Below are positions 14,841 through 20,834 of a stretch of DNA of 20,834 bases, piece by piece. The DNA is from RUG14121 sp964533935. GTDB lineage: Bacteria; Bacillota_I; Bacilli_A; RF39; UBA660. The stretch is from positions 1 through 20,834 of the forward strand of contig CAZHOG010000015.1 in assembly GCA_964533935.1 (NCBI GenBank), read 5' to 3'. Each line of letters begins with the position of its first letter. The first letter of the stretch is position 1. Made by a program: the position numbers and the translations under genes. Under the pieces are notes generated by a model. That model did no database searches. It saw only the letters and a program-made list of their open reading frames with translations, and was not told the origin of the DNA.

Positions 14841-14951
14841 AAAAAATCCCTCCTTCGTTAAAACTTCTGCCTACTTCATAGAATACTCATCACCTCTTCG
14901 GCACTCGATAAATATCCTCCATAAACATGTTTATTTGCTTTTCATAAGCCA
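14841..14951 (-). promoter_or_regulatory. rpsB 5' leader with possible structure
   Basis: About 110 nt separate the predicted start from rpsB. It holds the 14-nt palindrome ATAAACATGTTTAT, a GCTT/AAGC hairpin, and a GTGCC ... GGCAG pairing that would enclose a purine-rich GAAGAGGTGATGAG. S2 synthesis is autoregulated through the rpsB leader in enterobacteria; whether this leader binds S2 is unknown. I did not recognise a named Rfam class. Confidence 0.4.
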
Positions 14952-14957
14952 CTTCAT

Positions 14958-14986
14958 ATTTTAGCAAATTATATGCTAAATAACAA
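14958..14986 (-). promoter_or_regulatory. Promoter of rpsB-tsf
   Basis: TTGTTA (14981-14986) and TAAAAT (14958-14963) are 17 nt apart. A perfect inverted repeat TTTAGCA/TGCTAAA (14960-14966, 14974-14980) fills the spacer and reaches the -10. It may be an operator, or a weak terminator for the peptidase gene that ends at 15000. Confidence 0.55.
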
Positions 14987-14999
14987 GTATTTTTACTAA

Positions 15000-16076
15000 T
15001 TAATGATTACGTTTATTAAAATTATCCGTATTATTTTTAAAGTGTTTTTCTAAAAGATAAGGTTTTGCAATTTCATCACTTTTTAATCCATAACTATTTA
15101 ATAAATAATCTATATCATATAAGCCGTCATTAAAAATAAATTTCATAATATTATCTTTTGTTTTTTCAGGATCAAATAAATAATTGTCATAAAAATAATA
15201 AGCAATCGTCATTCCAAGTGCATATGTCTCAATAAAAGAATATTCGTTATAATCTTTTCTCAAGTCTATTTCTTTATTTAATATATGATTAAAATTTTCT
15301 AAATTAACTGCAGTAGTCGCATCATAACTTCTTTTTAATATATTGACATCATCAGCATATATTTTCATTTCTTTCAAATAATCATAATATACTAATTCTA
15401 AAAAATGGGGTAAAACTTCAGGGAAATTATTTACTTCCCTTTTAATTTTAATTTTATTGGATAAAGAAGAAGAATTTTGGAACAAAAAATTATGTCCATT
15501 TTCATGGATCAGCGTTGCACTATCACACAATGTTTCTTCGTAATTAATATATATAATTGGCTCAAAAATTCCACTACTATAATAAGTAGCCCCATAGTCG
15601 GTAATTTTGTTTCCAGTTTGTTTTACAGCAATTATTCTTCCTAAATTCATAGTGTTTTCTAAAGACTTAAGTATTTTTTTATCAAATTGTTTCAAAAAAT
15701 CATATGTTAAATCAATAGTATCATTAATAGAAATTTTGCTTTTCAAAAAATTTTCATATCTTAAATTTCTATCAATATCATATTTATTAATAAATCTAGT
15801 TCCTAATTTTGAAATTTCTTTATAATATAAACCATTCTTTTCTAAAATTTCTTTTTTAGCATTTAATATATTAATATCACTTACATCAAGTGTTTTTACA
15901 CTATAATCATCTAAATCAGGATAATCTGTTATACCAATTTCTTCACATAGTTCTACTAATGATACATAATCTATAAGTAAAACATTATACATAGATTTTG
16001 ATTTACATCTTTTAATCTCATATATCAATTTATTAATATCGTTAAATATTTGTTTAGCTAATTCATTTTTTTCCAT
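15000..16076 (-). CDS. Short M3-like zinc metallopeptidase
   Basis: A 358-residue soluble protein, without signal peptide or membrane segment. It carries the zinc-peptidase motif HENGH (H191, E192, H195) and a candidate third ligand E220, 25 residues on, in FPEVLPHFLELVY, the arrangement of M3 oligopeptidases (PepF/oligopeptidase F type). Classical M3 enzymes are about 600 residues, so this is a reduced form centred on the catalytic half. Tyr/Gly-rich ATYYSSGIFEP before the motif is compatible with the fold. It probably trims short intracellular peptides, but the substrate is unknown. SD AGAGGT lies 6 nt before the ATG. The gene is monocistronic between rpsB and the SOS locus. Confidence 0.72.
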   Translation of the reverse strand: MEKNELAKQIFNDINKLIYEIKRCKSKSMYNVLLIDYVSLVELCEEIGITDYPDLDDYSVKTLDVSDINILNAKKEILEKNGLYYKEISKLGTRFINKYDIDRNLRYENFLKSKISINDTIDLTYDFLKQFDKKILKSLENTMNLGRIIAVKQTGNKITDYGATYYSSGIFEPIIYINYEETLCDSATLIHENGHNFLFQNSSSLSNKIKIKREVNNFPEVLPHFLELVYYDYLKEMKIYADDVNILKRSYDATTAVNLENFNHILNKEIDLRKDYNEYSFIETYALGMTIAYYFYDNYLFDPEKTKDNIMKFIFNDGLYDIDYLLNSYGLKSDEIAKPYLLEKHFKNNTDNFNKRNH

Positions 16077-16101
16077 ATACTACCTCTTTAATTTAATATC
16101 T

Positions 16102-16130
16102 AATATATAATAATTATTAAAGATAAGCAA
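16102..16130 (-). promoter_or_regulatory. Possible promoter of the metallopeptidase gene
   Basis: TTGCTT (16125-16130) and TATATT (16102-16107) are 17 nt apart. The -35 is weak. The start would be near 16095, a short leader before the ATG at 16076. Confidence 0.35.
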
Positions 16131-16136
16131 TCAAAA

Positions 16137-16203
16137 TATTTAGGAATATAGTTATTACCACTGATAAGAATTATCAATGCATAATCTTCTATATTTCTAA
16201 ATA
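16137..16203. repeat. Long imperfect hairpin, probable terminator of the small membrane gene
   Basis: Outer arms 16137-16151 and 16189-16203 pair over 15 nt with one mismatch. An inner TTGATAA/TTATCAG stem with a 3-nt TTC loop sits between them. It begins directly at the stop codon of the 16204-16353 gene and is followed on minus by TTTTG, a weak U-tract. It may be a terminator or a small repeated element; other genome copies would decide. Confidence 0.5.
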
Positions 16204-16353
16204 CTATTTATTTACAGCAATAATACCTTGATTTGAATTTAAAGCATTACTATTATTTAAAGTTTTTAATCTTGTACTCAACATAAATACTCCACAAATA
16301 ATTGTTATATAAAACAAAATAATAACTCCATACTTTCTAATAATTTTTTCCAT
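16204..16353 (-). CDS. Small single-pass membrane protein in the SOS position
   Basis: A 49-residue ORF. It starts MEKIIRKYG, then has a hydrophobic helix (about 9-25, with ILFYITIICGVFML), then a short polar Asn/Ser-rich tail ending AVNK. This gives a cytoplasmic positive N-terminus and an external tail. A GGTGAT SD lies 6 nt before the ATG, the same form used by murG and obgE here. It is transcribed divergently from lexA from a TTGACA-17-TAAGAT promoter whose spacer is filled by a LexA box. In B. subtilis the gene facing lexA is yneA, an SOS division inhibitor with an N-terminal anchor and a LysM domain. This protein is much shorter and has no LysM, so a similar role is inference. Confidence 0.68.
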   Translation of the reverse strand: MEKIIRKYGVIILFYITIICGVFMLSTRLKTLNNSNALNSNQGIIAVNK

Positions 16354-16377
16354 ATATTATCACCACTTTCTAAAACT

Positions 16378-16406
16378 ATCTTAGCAAATACATTTGTTCG
16401 TGTCAA
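16378..16406 (-). promoter_or_regulatory. SOS promoter of the small membrane gene with LexA box
   Basis: A perfect TTGACA (16401-16406) and TAAGAT (16378-16383) are 17 nt apart. The LexA-type site CGAACAAATGTATT (16387-16400, minus) occupies the spacer and matches the Gram-positive consensus CGAAC-N4-GTTCG in its left half and in GT of the right half. Confidence 0.72.
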
Positions 16407-16414
16407 TCGTAATT

Positions 16415-16428
16415 TGAACAAATGTTTG
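16415..16428. promoter_or_regulatory. LexA box at the lexA promoter
   Basis: TGAACAAATGTTTG fits the GAAC-N4-GTTY core and shares GAACAAATGT with the neighbouring box at 16387-16400. The centres are 28 bp apart. It overlaps the lexA -35, giving the expected autorepression. Confidence 0.78.
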
Positions 16429-16454
16429 ACATTTTACATTTCAAATGTTAATAT
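16426..16454 (+). promoter_or_regulatory. lexA promoter
   Basis: A perfect TTGACA (16426-16431) and TAATAT (16449-16454) are 17 nt apart, with transcription expected near 16461, giving a leader of only about a dozen bases before the GTG at 16474. Confidence 0.65.
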
Positions 16455-16473
16455 TAATTTGGAGATGATTAAT

Positions 16474-17091
16474 GTGAATGAAATAACAAAAAGACAAGAA
16501 GAAGTCTTAATCTTTATTAAAAAATATACAGCAACTCATGGATATCCACCTGCTATTAGGGAAATATGTAAAGGCGTTGGATTATCTAGTCCTGCTACTG
16601 TTCATGCACACATCAAAAATCTTGAAAAAGCAGGATACATAAAAAATGAAAGTAATAAATTTAGAACTATTGAATTATTAGTAGATAACGAATATTTAGA
16701 AAAAAATGACGATGTTATCAAAGTACCTATGCTTGGTAAAATAACTGCTGGTAATCCAATTGAAGCAATTGAGCAACCAAATGATTTTTTTGATTTACCA
16801 GCTAATTTAATTCCTGCAAGAGAAACTATATTTACCCTTAAAGTTAGTGGTGAAAGTATGATAAATGCTGGTATATTTGATGGTGATGTTGTAATTATCC
16901 AAAAACAAAGTACTGCACGTAACGGAGATATCGTTGCTGCTATGACTGAAGAAAATGAAGTTACTTTAAAAATATTTTATAAAGAAAAAGATCATATTAG
17001 ATTACAACCTGAAAATGATACTATGGCTCCTTTTATTTTTAATAATGTTACTATTTTAGGAAAAGCCATTGGTTTATATAGAAAATTTTAA
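16474..17091 (+). CDS. lexA: LexA SOS repressor
   Basis: SOS-response repressor that self-cleaves when activated by RecA. The N-terminal winged-helix domain starts MNEITKRQEEVL and contains GYPPAIREI and SSPATVHAHI. The cleavage site is Ala92-Gly93 in GKITAGNP. The S24 protease dyad is Ser128 (VSGESM) and Lys166 (EVTLKIF). From the GTG at 16474 the product is 205 residues, the length of B. subtilis LexA, with GGAG 9 nt upstream. The longer frame back to 16414 crosses the promoter and LexA box and is not a real N-terminus. It is the only plus-strand gene in the window, and a bidirectional terminator ends it. Confidence 0.96.
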   Translation: MNEITKRQEEVLIFIKKYTATHGYPPAIREICKGVGLSSPATVHAHIKNLEKAGYIKNESNKFRTIELLVDNEYLEKNDDVIKVPMLGKITAGNPIEAIEQPNDFFDLPANLIPARETIFTLKVSGESMINAGIFDGDVVIIQKQSTARNGDIVAAMTEENEVTLKIFYKEKDHIRLQPENDTMAPFIFNNVTILGKAIGLYRKF

Positions 17092-17093
17092 TA

Positions 17094-17128
17094 AATTAAA
17101 AACATCTTTTATAAAAAGATGTTTTTTT
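17094..17128. terminator. Bidirectional terminator between lexA and the tail-tip gene
   Basis: An 11-bp stem (17100-17110 with 17114-17124, loop ATA) built on AACATCTTTT/AAAAGATGTT. A T-run follows on plus and an A-rich tract precedes it, so it can end both lexA and the converging minus-strand gene. Confidence 0.85.
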
Positions 17129-18158
17129 ATGCAGTTCTTTTATACATATATACTGATGTGTATGGATTTTGGATATTTACTGCTGTTCCACTGCAACTAT
17201 TACATGATGAAGTTGTGGTACTAGAACCAGTAAATTTTGAAGAAACTGTTCCTGCTGCAGTTACAGTATGATAATGATTTCCATCTGCTGTAGTAACCAT
17301 TTGGCCATAATAACTTGTATTATTTATTCTATCCGCTGCAATTACAAAATTTACACCAGTTGATTGAACTGTTCCTTCATTCATTGTAATTCCATAACGA
17401 TGGCCAGCAGGTCCAGTAAGAACATGAGAATGATTTCCATTAGTTGTAGTTGGTGTACTAGTTCCTGAAAAGCTACTTGAAACAGATCCATTAGGAGTTA
17501 AATTATGTGTATGATTAGGTAAATTAGCTGTACTTAAACTAACAGAGCTATTACCTCCAGTTGAATTTACTGGATAAGTACTATTTGCACTTAATAGCAT
17601 TGTACCCTCTGCATATCTTACCCAAGTTCCACCAAAACGTTCTTTTACTTTATCAACTGTATCATCTGTTGTTGATGTATAAATACTTCCAACAGGATAT
17701 AAATAATCTGCTAATGCTTTTGCTGAAGTATTAGTTATTTCTTCATTTAATGCAATTAAATCACTTTTAGAATATGCAACTGGCGTTTCTTCATTTGTTT
17801 TGGTACTATCAAAATTTACTGTACATTTTGTACTTGTTGATGACATATCATCTATTATTAATCGCCAGTTTGTTGTATCCCATTCACCTACTACGCCATT
17901 ACTACATTCTATACTTGAAACTTTATAATTTGTTTCATAAGTTGGAAATGTGTCTGTTTCTTTTCCATCAACAAGTGCTGATATTACTACATCACTATTT
18001 TTATATATTCCAATTTTAGATTCCAATATATCATATTTCTTTTCTAATTTGTATATTGCATATGATTTATATACACCAATTATAGATACTAAAGCAATAA
18101 TTGCTATTAAATAGTATATTACTTTATTATTATGATTCTTCTTTTTTAATCTATTCAT
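17127..18158 (-). CDS. Membrane-anchored phage tail-collar/baseplate-tip-like surface protein 1
   Basis: A 343-residue protein: N-terminal anchor (about 12-33), charged coiled stretch (YKLEKKYDILESKI), a beta-rich domain with two Cys (C84, C112) around GVVGEWD, then a phage-tail-like module. That module has YPVGSIY (154-160), RFGGTWVRYAEG, an LPNHTH motif (213-218) and the end VYMYKRTA, typical of tail-collar/baseplate Gp10-like C-termini. Three His-x-His pairs lie in the tip; such pairs bind metal in T4 fibre tips. A CxxC (319-322) lies near the end. No phage genes flank it, so this is a host surface or adhesion protein, perhaps trimeric. The upstream GTG at 18182 lacks an SD; AGGTGAT lies before the ATG at 18158 and the paralogue begins alike (MNRL). 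Confidence 0.72.
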   Translation of the reverse strand: MNRLKKKNHNNKVIYYLIAIIALVSIIGVYKSYAIYKLEKKYDILESKIGIYKNSDVVISALVDGKETDTFPTYETNYKVSSIECSNGVVGEWDTTNWRLIIDDMSSTSTKCTVNFDSTKTNEETPVAYSKSDLIALNEEITNTSAKALADYLYPVGSIYTSTTDDTVDKVKERFGGTWVRYAEGTMLLSANSTYPVNSTGGNSSVSLSTANLPNHTHNLTPNGSVSSSFSGTSTPTTTNGNHSHVLTGPAGHRYGITMNEGTVQSTGVNFVIAADRINNTSYYGQMVTTADGNHYHTVTAAGTVSSKFTGSSTTTSSCNSCSGTAVNIQNPYTSVYMYKRTA

Positions 18159-18189
18159 TCGCACATTATCACCTATTTTCACTATTTAA

Positions 18190-18218
18190 AGTATACAATT
18201 TATGGATATTTTAGTCAA
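18190..18218 (-). promoter_or_regulatory. Promoter of tail-tip gene 1
   Basis: TTGACT (18213-18218) and TATACT (18190-18195) are 17 nt apart. It lies after the terminator of the upstream paralogue, so the two genes are expressed independently. Confidence 0.65.
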
Positions 18219-18220
18219 TT

Positions 18221-18250
18221 AAATAAAACAAGATTTAAAAATCTTGTTTT
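18221..18250 (-). terminator. Intrinsic terminator after tail-tip gene 2
   Basis: A 12-bp perfect stem (18225-18236 with 18239-18250) with a 2-nt loop, followed by TTTTATTT on minus. It overlaps the stop codon. Confidence 0.75.
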
Positions 18251-19254
18251 TATGCAGTTCTTTTATACATATATACTGATGTATATGGATTTTGAACACT
18301 AAATGCTGTACTACTACAATTTGAACATGATTCAGTTGATAATGAGGGAATTGTTCCCGTTACTGAATGAGTATGTTCGCCACTAGCTCCCATTGTTAAA
18401 ATACTATGATATTTCGTTAAATAAACTTTTGACATATCTATAAATCCCCAAACGTCATTTGTCGAAACATTATTATTATCAGCATATATTATTTTAATAT
18501 TAGTACCAGCAAAAGTTCCATTATGAGAGTGACTACCATTTGATGAAGTTACGCCATTTTGTAATGAAGCACTTTTTGTTGTATGTGTGTGATTTGGAAG
18601 ATTAGCAGCATTTAAGCTAACTGTACTACTACCTCCTGTAGAATTTACTGCATATGATGCATTAGCACCAACTAAAGTTGTTCCTTCACTATATTTAACC
18701 CAAGTTCCACCAAAACGTTCTTTTACTTTATCTATTGTATCATCTGTTGTACTTATATATATACTTCCAACAGGATATGTATCATCTAATAATTTTGTTT
18801 TTAATTTTTCATAAGTAGTATTAGTTATTTCTTCATTTAATGCAATTAAATCACTTTTAGAATATGCAACTGGCGTTTCTTCATTTGTTTTGGTACTATC
18901 AAAATTTACTGTACATTTTGTACTTGTTGATGACATATCATCTATTATTAATCGCCAGTTTGTTGTATCCCATTCACCTACTACGCCATTACTACATTCT
19001 ATACTTGATACTTTATAATTTGTTTCATAAGTTGGAAATGTATTAGTTTCTTCCCCATCAACAAGTGCTGATATTACTACATCACTATTTTTATATGTTC
19101 CAATTTTAGATTCCAATATATCATATTTCTTTTCTAATTTATAAATAGCGTAAGGTTTATAAGATACTATTATTATTAATCCTAAAACAATAATACATAA
19201 ACTAAAAAGAATTGTCTTAACATTAATTTTAGTATTTAATTCTAATCTATTCAT
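18250..19254 (-). CDS. Membrane-anchored phage tail-collar/baseplate-tip-like surface protein 2
   Basis: A 334-residue paralogue of the gene at 17127-18158 with the same layout: anchor (about 14-31), coiled stretch, two-Cys beta domain (C87, C114), PVGSIY (161-166), FGGTW (181-185), LPNHTH (219-224), CSNC (310-313) and VYMYKRTA at the end. The tip between LPNHTH and the final 20 residues is different in sequence from paralogue 1, though it keeps three His-x-His pairs. The stretch 18821-19140 matches 17731-18050 with 7 differences by eye, while the anchors differ. SD AGGTG lies 7 nt before the ATG. This points to a recent duplication or conversion with diversifying tips. Confidence 0.72.
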   Translation of the reverse strand: MNRLELNTKINVKTILFSLCIIVLGLIIIVSYKPYAIYKLEKKYDILESKIGTYKNSDVVISALVDGEETNTFPTYETNYKVSSIECSNGVVGEWDTTNWRLIIDDMSSTSTKCTVNFDSTKTNEETPVAYSKSDLIALNEEITNTTYEKLKTKLLDDTYPVGSIYISTTDDTIDKVKERFGGTWVKYSEGTTLVGANASYAVNSTGGSSTVSLNAANLPNHTHTTKSASLQNGVTSSNGSHSHNGTFAGTNIKIIYADNNNVSTNDVWGFIDMSKVYLTKYHSILTMGASGEHTHSVTGTIPSLSTESCSNCSSTAFSVQNPYTSVYMYKRTA

Positions 19255-19280
19255 GTATTTTCACCTTATTTCTATATTTA

Positions 19281-19309
19281 AGTATAACTTCAAATTATTG
19301 ATAAATCAA
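19281..19309 (-). promoter_or_regulatory. Promoter of tail-tip gene 2 with overlapping palindrome
   Basis: TTGATT (19304-19309) and TATACT (19281-19286) are 17 nt apart. The palindrome TTGATAAA-TCAA-TTTATCAA (19298-19317) covers the -35, a possible operator absent from the promoter of paralogue 1. Confidence 0.55.
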
Positions 19310-19310
19310 T

Positions 19311-19346
19311 TTATCAAAAACAAAAAAGAGTATAAATACTCTTTTT
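19311..19346 (-). terminator. Intrinsic terminator after tig
   Basis: A 10-bp stem (19323-19332 with 19337-19346, loop TTTA) followed by a T-rich run on minus, directly after the tig stop codon. Confidence 0.8.
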
Positions 19347-19347
19347 A

Positions 19348-20592
19348 TTAAGCTTCAATGATTTCAATTGCTTTACGCATTTTCATATCATATTTAATAT
19401 ATTCTATATCTCCGTATGCTTCAATTAATTCTAATTTAGTCATACCATAATTTTTAGCTAACTCTTCAGCTTTTTCGTCTGCTTCTTTTTCAGAAACTTC
19501 AATTTTTTCAGCTTCTACAACTTCTTCTAAAAGATATCTATATTTAACTCTCTTAGTAGCTTCAGCTTTCATTTGTTTATGTAAATCTTCATGTGTAGTA
19601 CCAGTAAATTGATAGTATTGTTCAAGATTTAAACCTTGAGATTTTAATTGTTCTTCAAATTGATGGATCATTCTATGAATTTCATCATCAATAATTTCTT
19701 CATTTAATTCAACTGTCATATTTTCAGCAGCTTTGTCTAAACATTTTTCAGAATAAGCTTCTTTAGCTTGTGCTTCTTTGCTTTCTTTTAATTGTTCTTC
19801 AATTTTTTTATTAAATTCTTCAACTGTTTTAACATCGTCAAAACCTAAATCAGCAAATAAGTCTTCATTTATTTCAGGTAAAATTCTTTCTTTGATTTCA
19901 ACAACTTTAACGGTAAAATCAACTTCTTTACCTGCTAATTCTGCAACATAATCTTCTGGGAATTTTAAGTTAATTGTTTTTTCTTCATCAACTTTCATTC
20001 CTTTTACATTTTCTTCAAATCCAGGAATAAATGTATGAGAACCAATTTCAAGAGGATAGTTTTCTCCAGATCCACCTTCTAATTCTTTTCCATCTACAAT
20101 TCCTTTAAAGTTAATTACAGCAGTATCGCCTTCATTAACTGTTCCTTCTTTTTTAACAACAATTTCTGCAAATTGAGTTCTTAATTTATCAATTTCTGCA
20201 GTTATTTCTTCTTTAGAAACTTTAACAGCATCTTTTTTAACTTTTAAATTAGTATATTCTCCTAATTTAATTTCTGGTTTAGATACAATAGTAAATTTAA
20301 ATACTACTTTGTCTTTATCAATAGTTTTAACATCTAAACTTGGTTCAATAACTGGAATTAATTTAGAATCTTCCATAGCTTTTTTATAAGCACTTTCTAC
20401 AGCCATATCAACAGCATCCATAAATAATGATTCTAATCCAAATTTTTTAATATAAACATCTTTTGGAGCAGTACCTTTTCTAAATCCATCAATTTTAACA
20501 TCTTTATTTTTCTTTTTAAAAGATTTATCTAGAATTTCTTCCCATTCTTTACCTTCAATAGTAATTTCAATTTCATGAACATTTTTTTTCAT
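19348..20592 (-). CDS. tig: Trigger factor
   Basis: Ribosome-bound peptidyl-prolyl isomerase and chaperone for nascent chains. The 414-residue protein has the N-terminal ribosome-binding domain with the signature GFRKG (36-40, followed by TAP). The FKBP-type PPIase domain runs from about 153 to 234 (GDTAVINFKGIVDG, IPGFEENVKGM), and the long helical C-terminal chaperone arms follow. The N-terminus is about 8 residues shorter than in B. subtilis, so the first strand is abbreviated. The ATG has AAGGAAAG about 10 nt upstream, a rather long spacing. It is monocistronic here, with its own promoter and terminator; clpX, the usual neighbour, is not next to it. Confidence 0.96.
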   Translation of the reverse strand: MKKNVHEIEITIEGKEWEEILDKSFKKKNKDVKIDGFRKGTAPKDVYIKKFGLESLFMDAVDMAVESAYKKAMEDSKLIPVIEPSLDVKTIDKDKVVFKFTIVSKPEIKLGEYTNLKVKKDAVKVSKEEITAEIDKLRTQFAEIVVKKEGTVNEGDTAVINFKGIVDGKELEGGSGENYPLEIGSHTFIPGFEENVKGMKVDEEKTINLKFPEDYVAELAGKEVDFTVKVVEIKERILPEINEDLFADLGFDDVKTVEEFNKKIEEQLKESKEAQAKEAYSEKCLDKAAENMTVELNEEIIDDEIHRMIHQFEEQLKSQGLNLEQYYQFTGTTHEDLHKQMKAEATKRVKYRYLLEEVVEAEKIEVSEKEADEKAEELAKNYGMTKLELIEAYGDIEYIKYDMKMRKAIEIIEA

Positions 20593-20626
20593 ATATATAA
20601 TTCTTTCCTTTCAAAATATCCCTTGT

Positions 20627-20655
20627 ATTATATAATAAACTTCGCTTTATTACAA
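20627..20655 (-). promoter_or_regulatory. tig promoter
   Basis: TTGTAA (20650-20655) and a perfect TATAAT (20627-20632) are 17 nt apart. Confidence 0.65.
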
Positions 20656-20664
20656 GTTTTATTC

Positions 20665-20690
20665 AAAAAAAAGCCATGCTTTACATTGCT
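20665..20690 (-). terminator. Terminator-like hairpin upstream of tig
   Basis: The minus strand reads AGCAATG, TAAAG, CATGGCT (one internal mismatch) and then eight T. No convincing minus-strand gene precedes it within the window, so it may end a transcript that enters from the right. Confidence 0.35.
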
Positions 20691-20716
20691 TTCTATATTT
20701 ATAATTACTTTTTCTG

Positions 20717-20745
20717 TTGTAACTATATATTTCTTTTGTTATAAT
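20717..20745 (+). promoter_or_regulatory. Plus-strand promoter of the right-edge leader
   Basis: TTGTAA (20717-20722) and a perfect TATAAT (20740-20745) are 17 nt apart. Predicted start is near 20752. It is divergent from tig. Confidence 0.65.
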
Positions 20746-20751
20746 TAAATT

Positions 20752-20834
20752 GTGAGAAGCAAAGAGTCTTCGGACTAGATGCTTACCACTTTGTGTTGGC
20801 ATCTTTATTCATAAGAATAAAGATGTTTTTTTAT
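20752..20834 (+). promoter_or_regulatory. Riboswitch-like leader or small RNA with switching helices and terminator
   Basis: The predicted transcript has a UUCG-capped hairpin AGTC/GACT (20765-20776). AAGCA (20757-20761) pairs with TGCTT (20780-20784). GATGC (20778-20782) pairs with GCATC (20799-20803), extended by a wobble and a second short run. An 11-bp terminator stem (20800-20810 with 20815-20825) ends in seven T. The second helix excludes both the first and the terminator, the layout of a transcription-attenuation switch. No known riboswitch core, T-box or SRP signature was recognised. If it is a leader, the controlled gene lies past the window; a free-standing sRNA of about 80 nt is the alternative. 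Confidence 0.5.

Noticed and set aside
14896..14928. Ten-codon leader peptide upstream of rpsB
   Set aside because: An ATG frame (MEDIYRVPKR) exists in the leader but has no SD in front and no run of regulatory codons, so it is probably chance.
16414..16473. Longer N-terminus for LexA
   Set aside because: This stretch contains the LexA box and the -35/-10 of lexA; the family length and the SD support the GTG at 16474.
17127..19254. Prophage remnant
   Set aside because: Only the tail-tip module is phage-like; both genes carry their own promoters, terminators and membrane anchors, and no integrase, capsid or other tail gene is near.
20659..20802. 47-codon minus-strand open frame with an ATG at 20802
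   Set aside because: No SD before the ATG, no recognisable domain, and it runs against a clear plus-strand promoter, structured leader and terminator; its last codons are just the T-run of a hairpin.

Overview
This is a very AT-rich stretch from a walled, low-GC Gram-positive bacterium (Bacillota, Bacilli-like). The run murG-murB-ftsQ/divIB follows the Bacillus division/cell-wall order, LexA is 205 residues as in B. subtilis, and SD sequences are strong (AGGAGG, GGTGAT). TGA is used as a stop (trpS, ftsQ), so the code is standard rather than mycoplasmal. An uncultured gut Bacilli lineage near the Mollicutes/Erysipelotrichia is plausible, but that is inference. No rRNA, tRNA, CRISPR array or insertion sequence was seen.

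Almost everything lies on the minus strand, so transcription runs right to left; lexA and a riboswitch-like leader at the right edge are on plus. From the left: the first codons of a membrane protein behind a leader that can pair with its ribosome binding site (1-161); an operon murG-murB-ftsQ-queH-obgE-trpS (216-5970); a two-gene phosphorelay, each gene with its own promoter, made of an HPt-receiver protein and a membrane hybrid histidine kinase whose phospho-acceptor His is replaced by Gln (6068-8766); a pair made of a kinase-fold protein and an HD-hydrolase/P-loop-kinase fusion (8877-10998); frr behind two membrane-anchored proteins, one with a thioredoxin-like fold and no cysteine (11049-12949); tsf and rpsB, with S2 carrying an extra C-terminal SAP/Rho-N-like domain (13038-14840); and a short M3-like metallopeptidase (15000-16076).

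Next comes a divergent SOS control region (16354-16473). LexA boxes sit in the promoter of lexA and in the promoter of an unlisted 49-residue single-pass membrane protein (16204-16353), the position YneA holds in B. subtilis. Two tandem genes then encode membrane-anchored proteins ending in a phage tail-collar/baseplate tip (17127-19254). They share near-identical blocks separated by divergent ones, including the tip. Trigger factor (19348-20592) follows. The right edge holds a plus-strand promoter and a transcript start with three mutually exclusive helices ending in a strong terminator, whose target gene is outside the window.

The least ordinary items are the histidine-less hybrid kinase with its HPt-receiver partner, the LexA-controlled small membrane protein, the mosaic pair of tail-tip surface proteins, the HD/P-loop fusion with an internal promoter that bypasses a terminator-like hairpin, and the right-edge switch. 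No homology search or RNA folding was run; family names rest on motifs read by eye.
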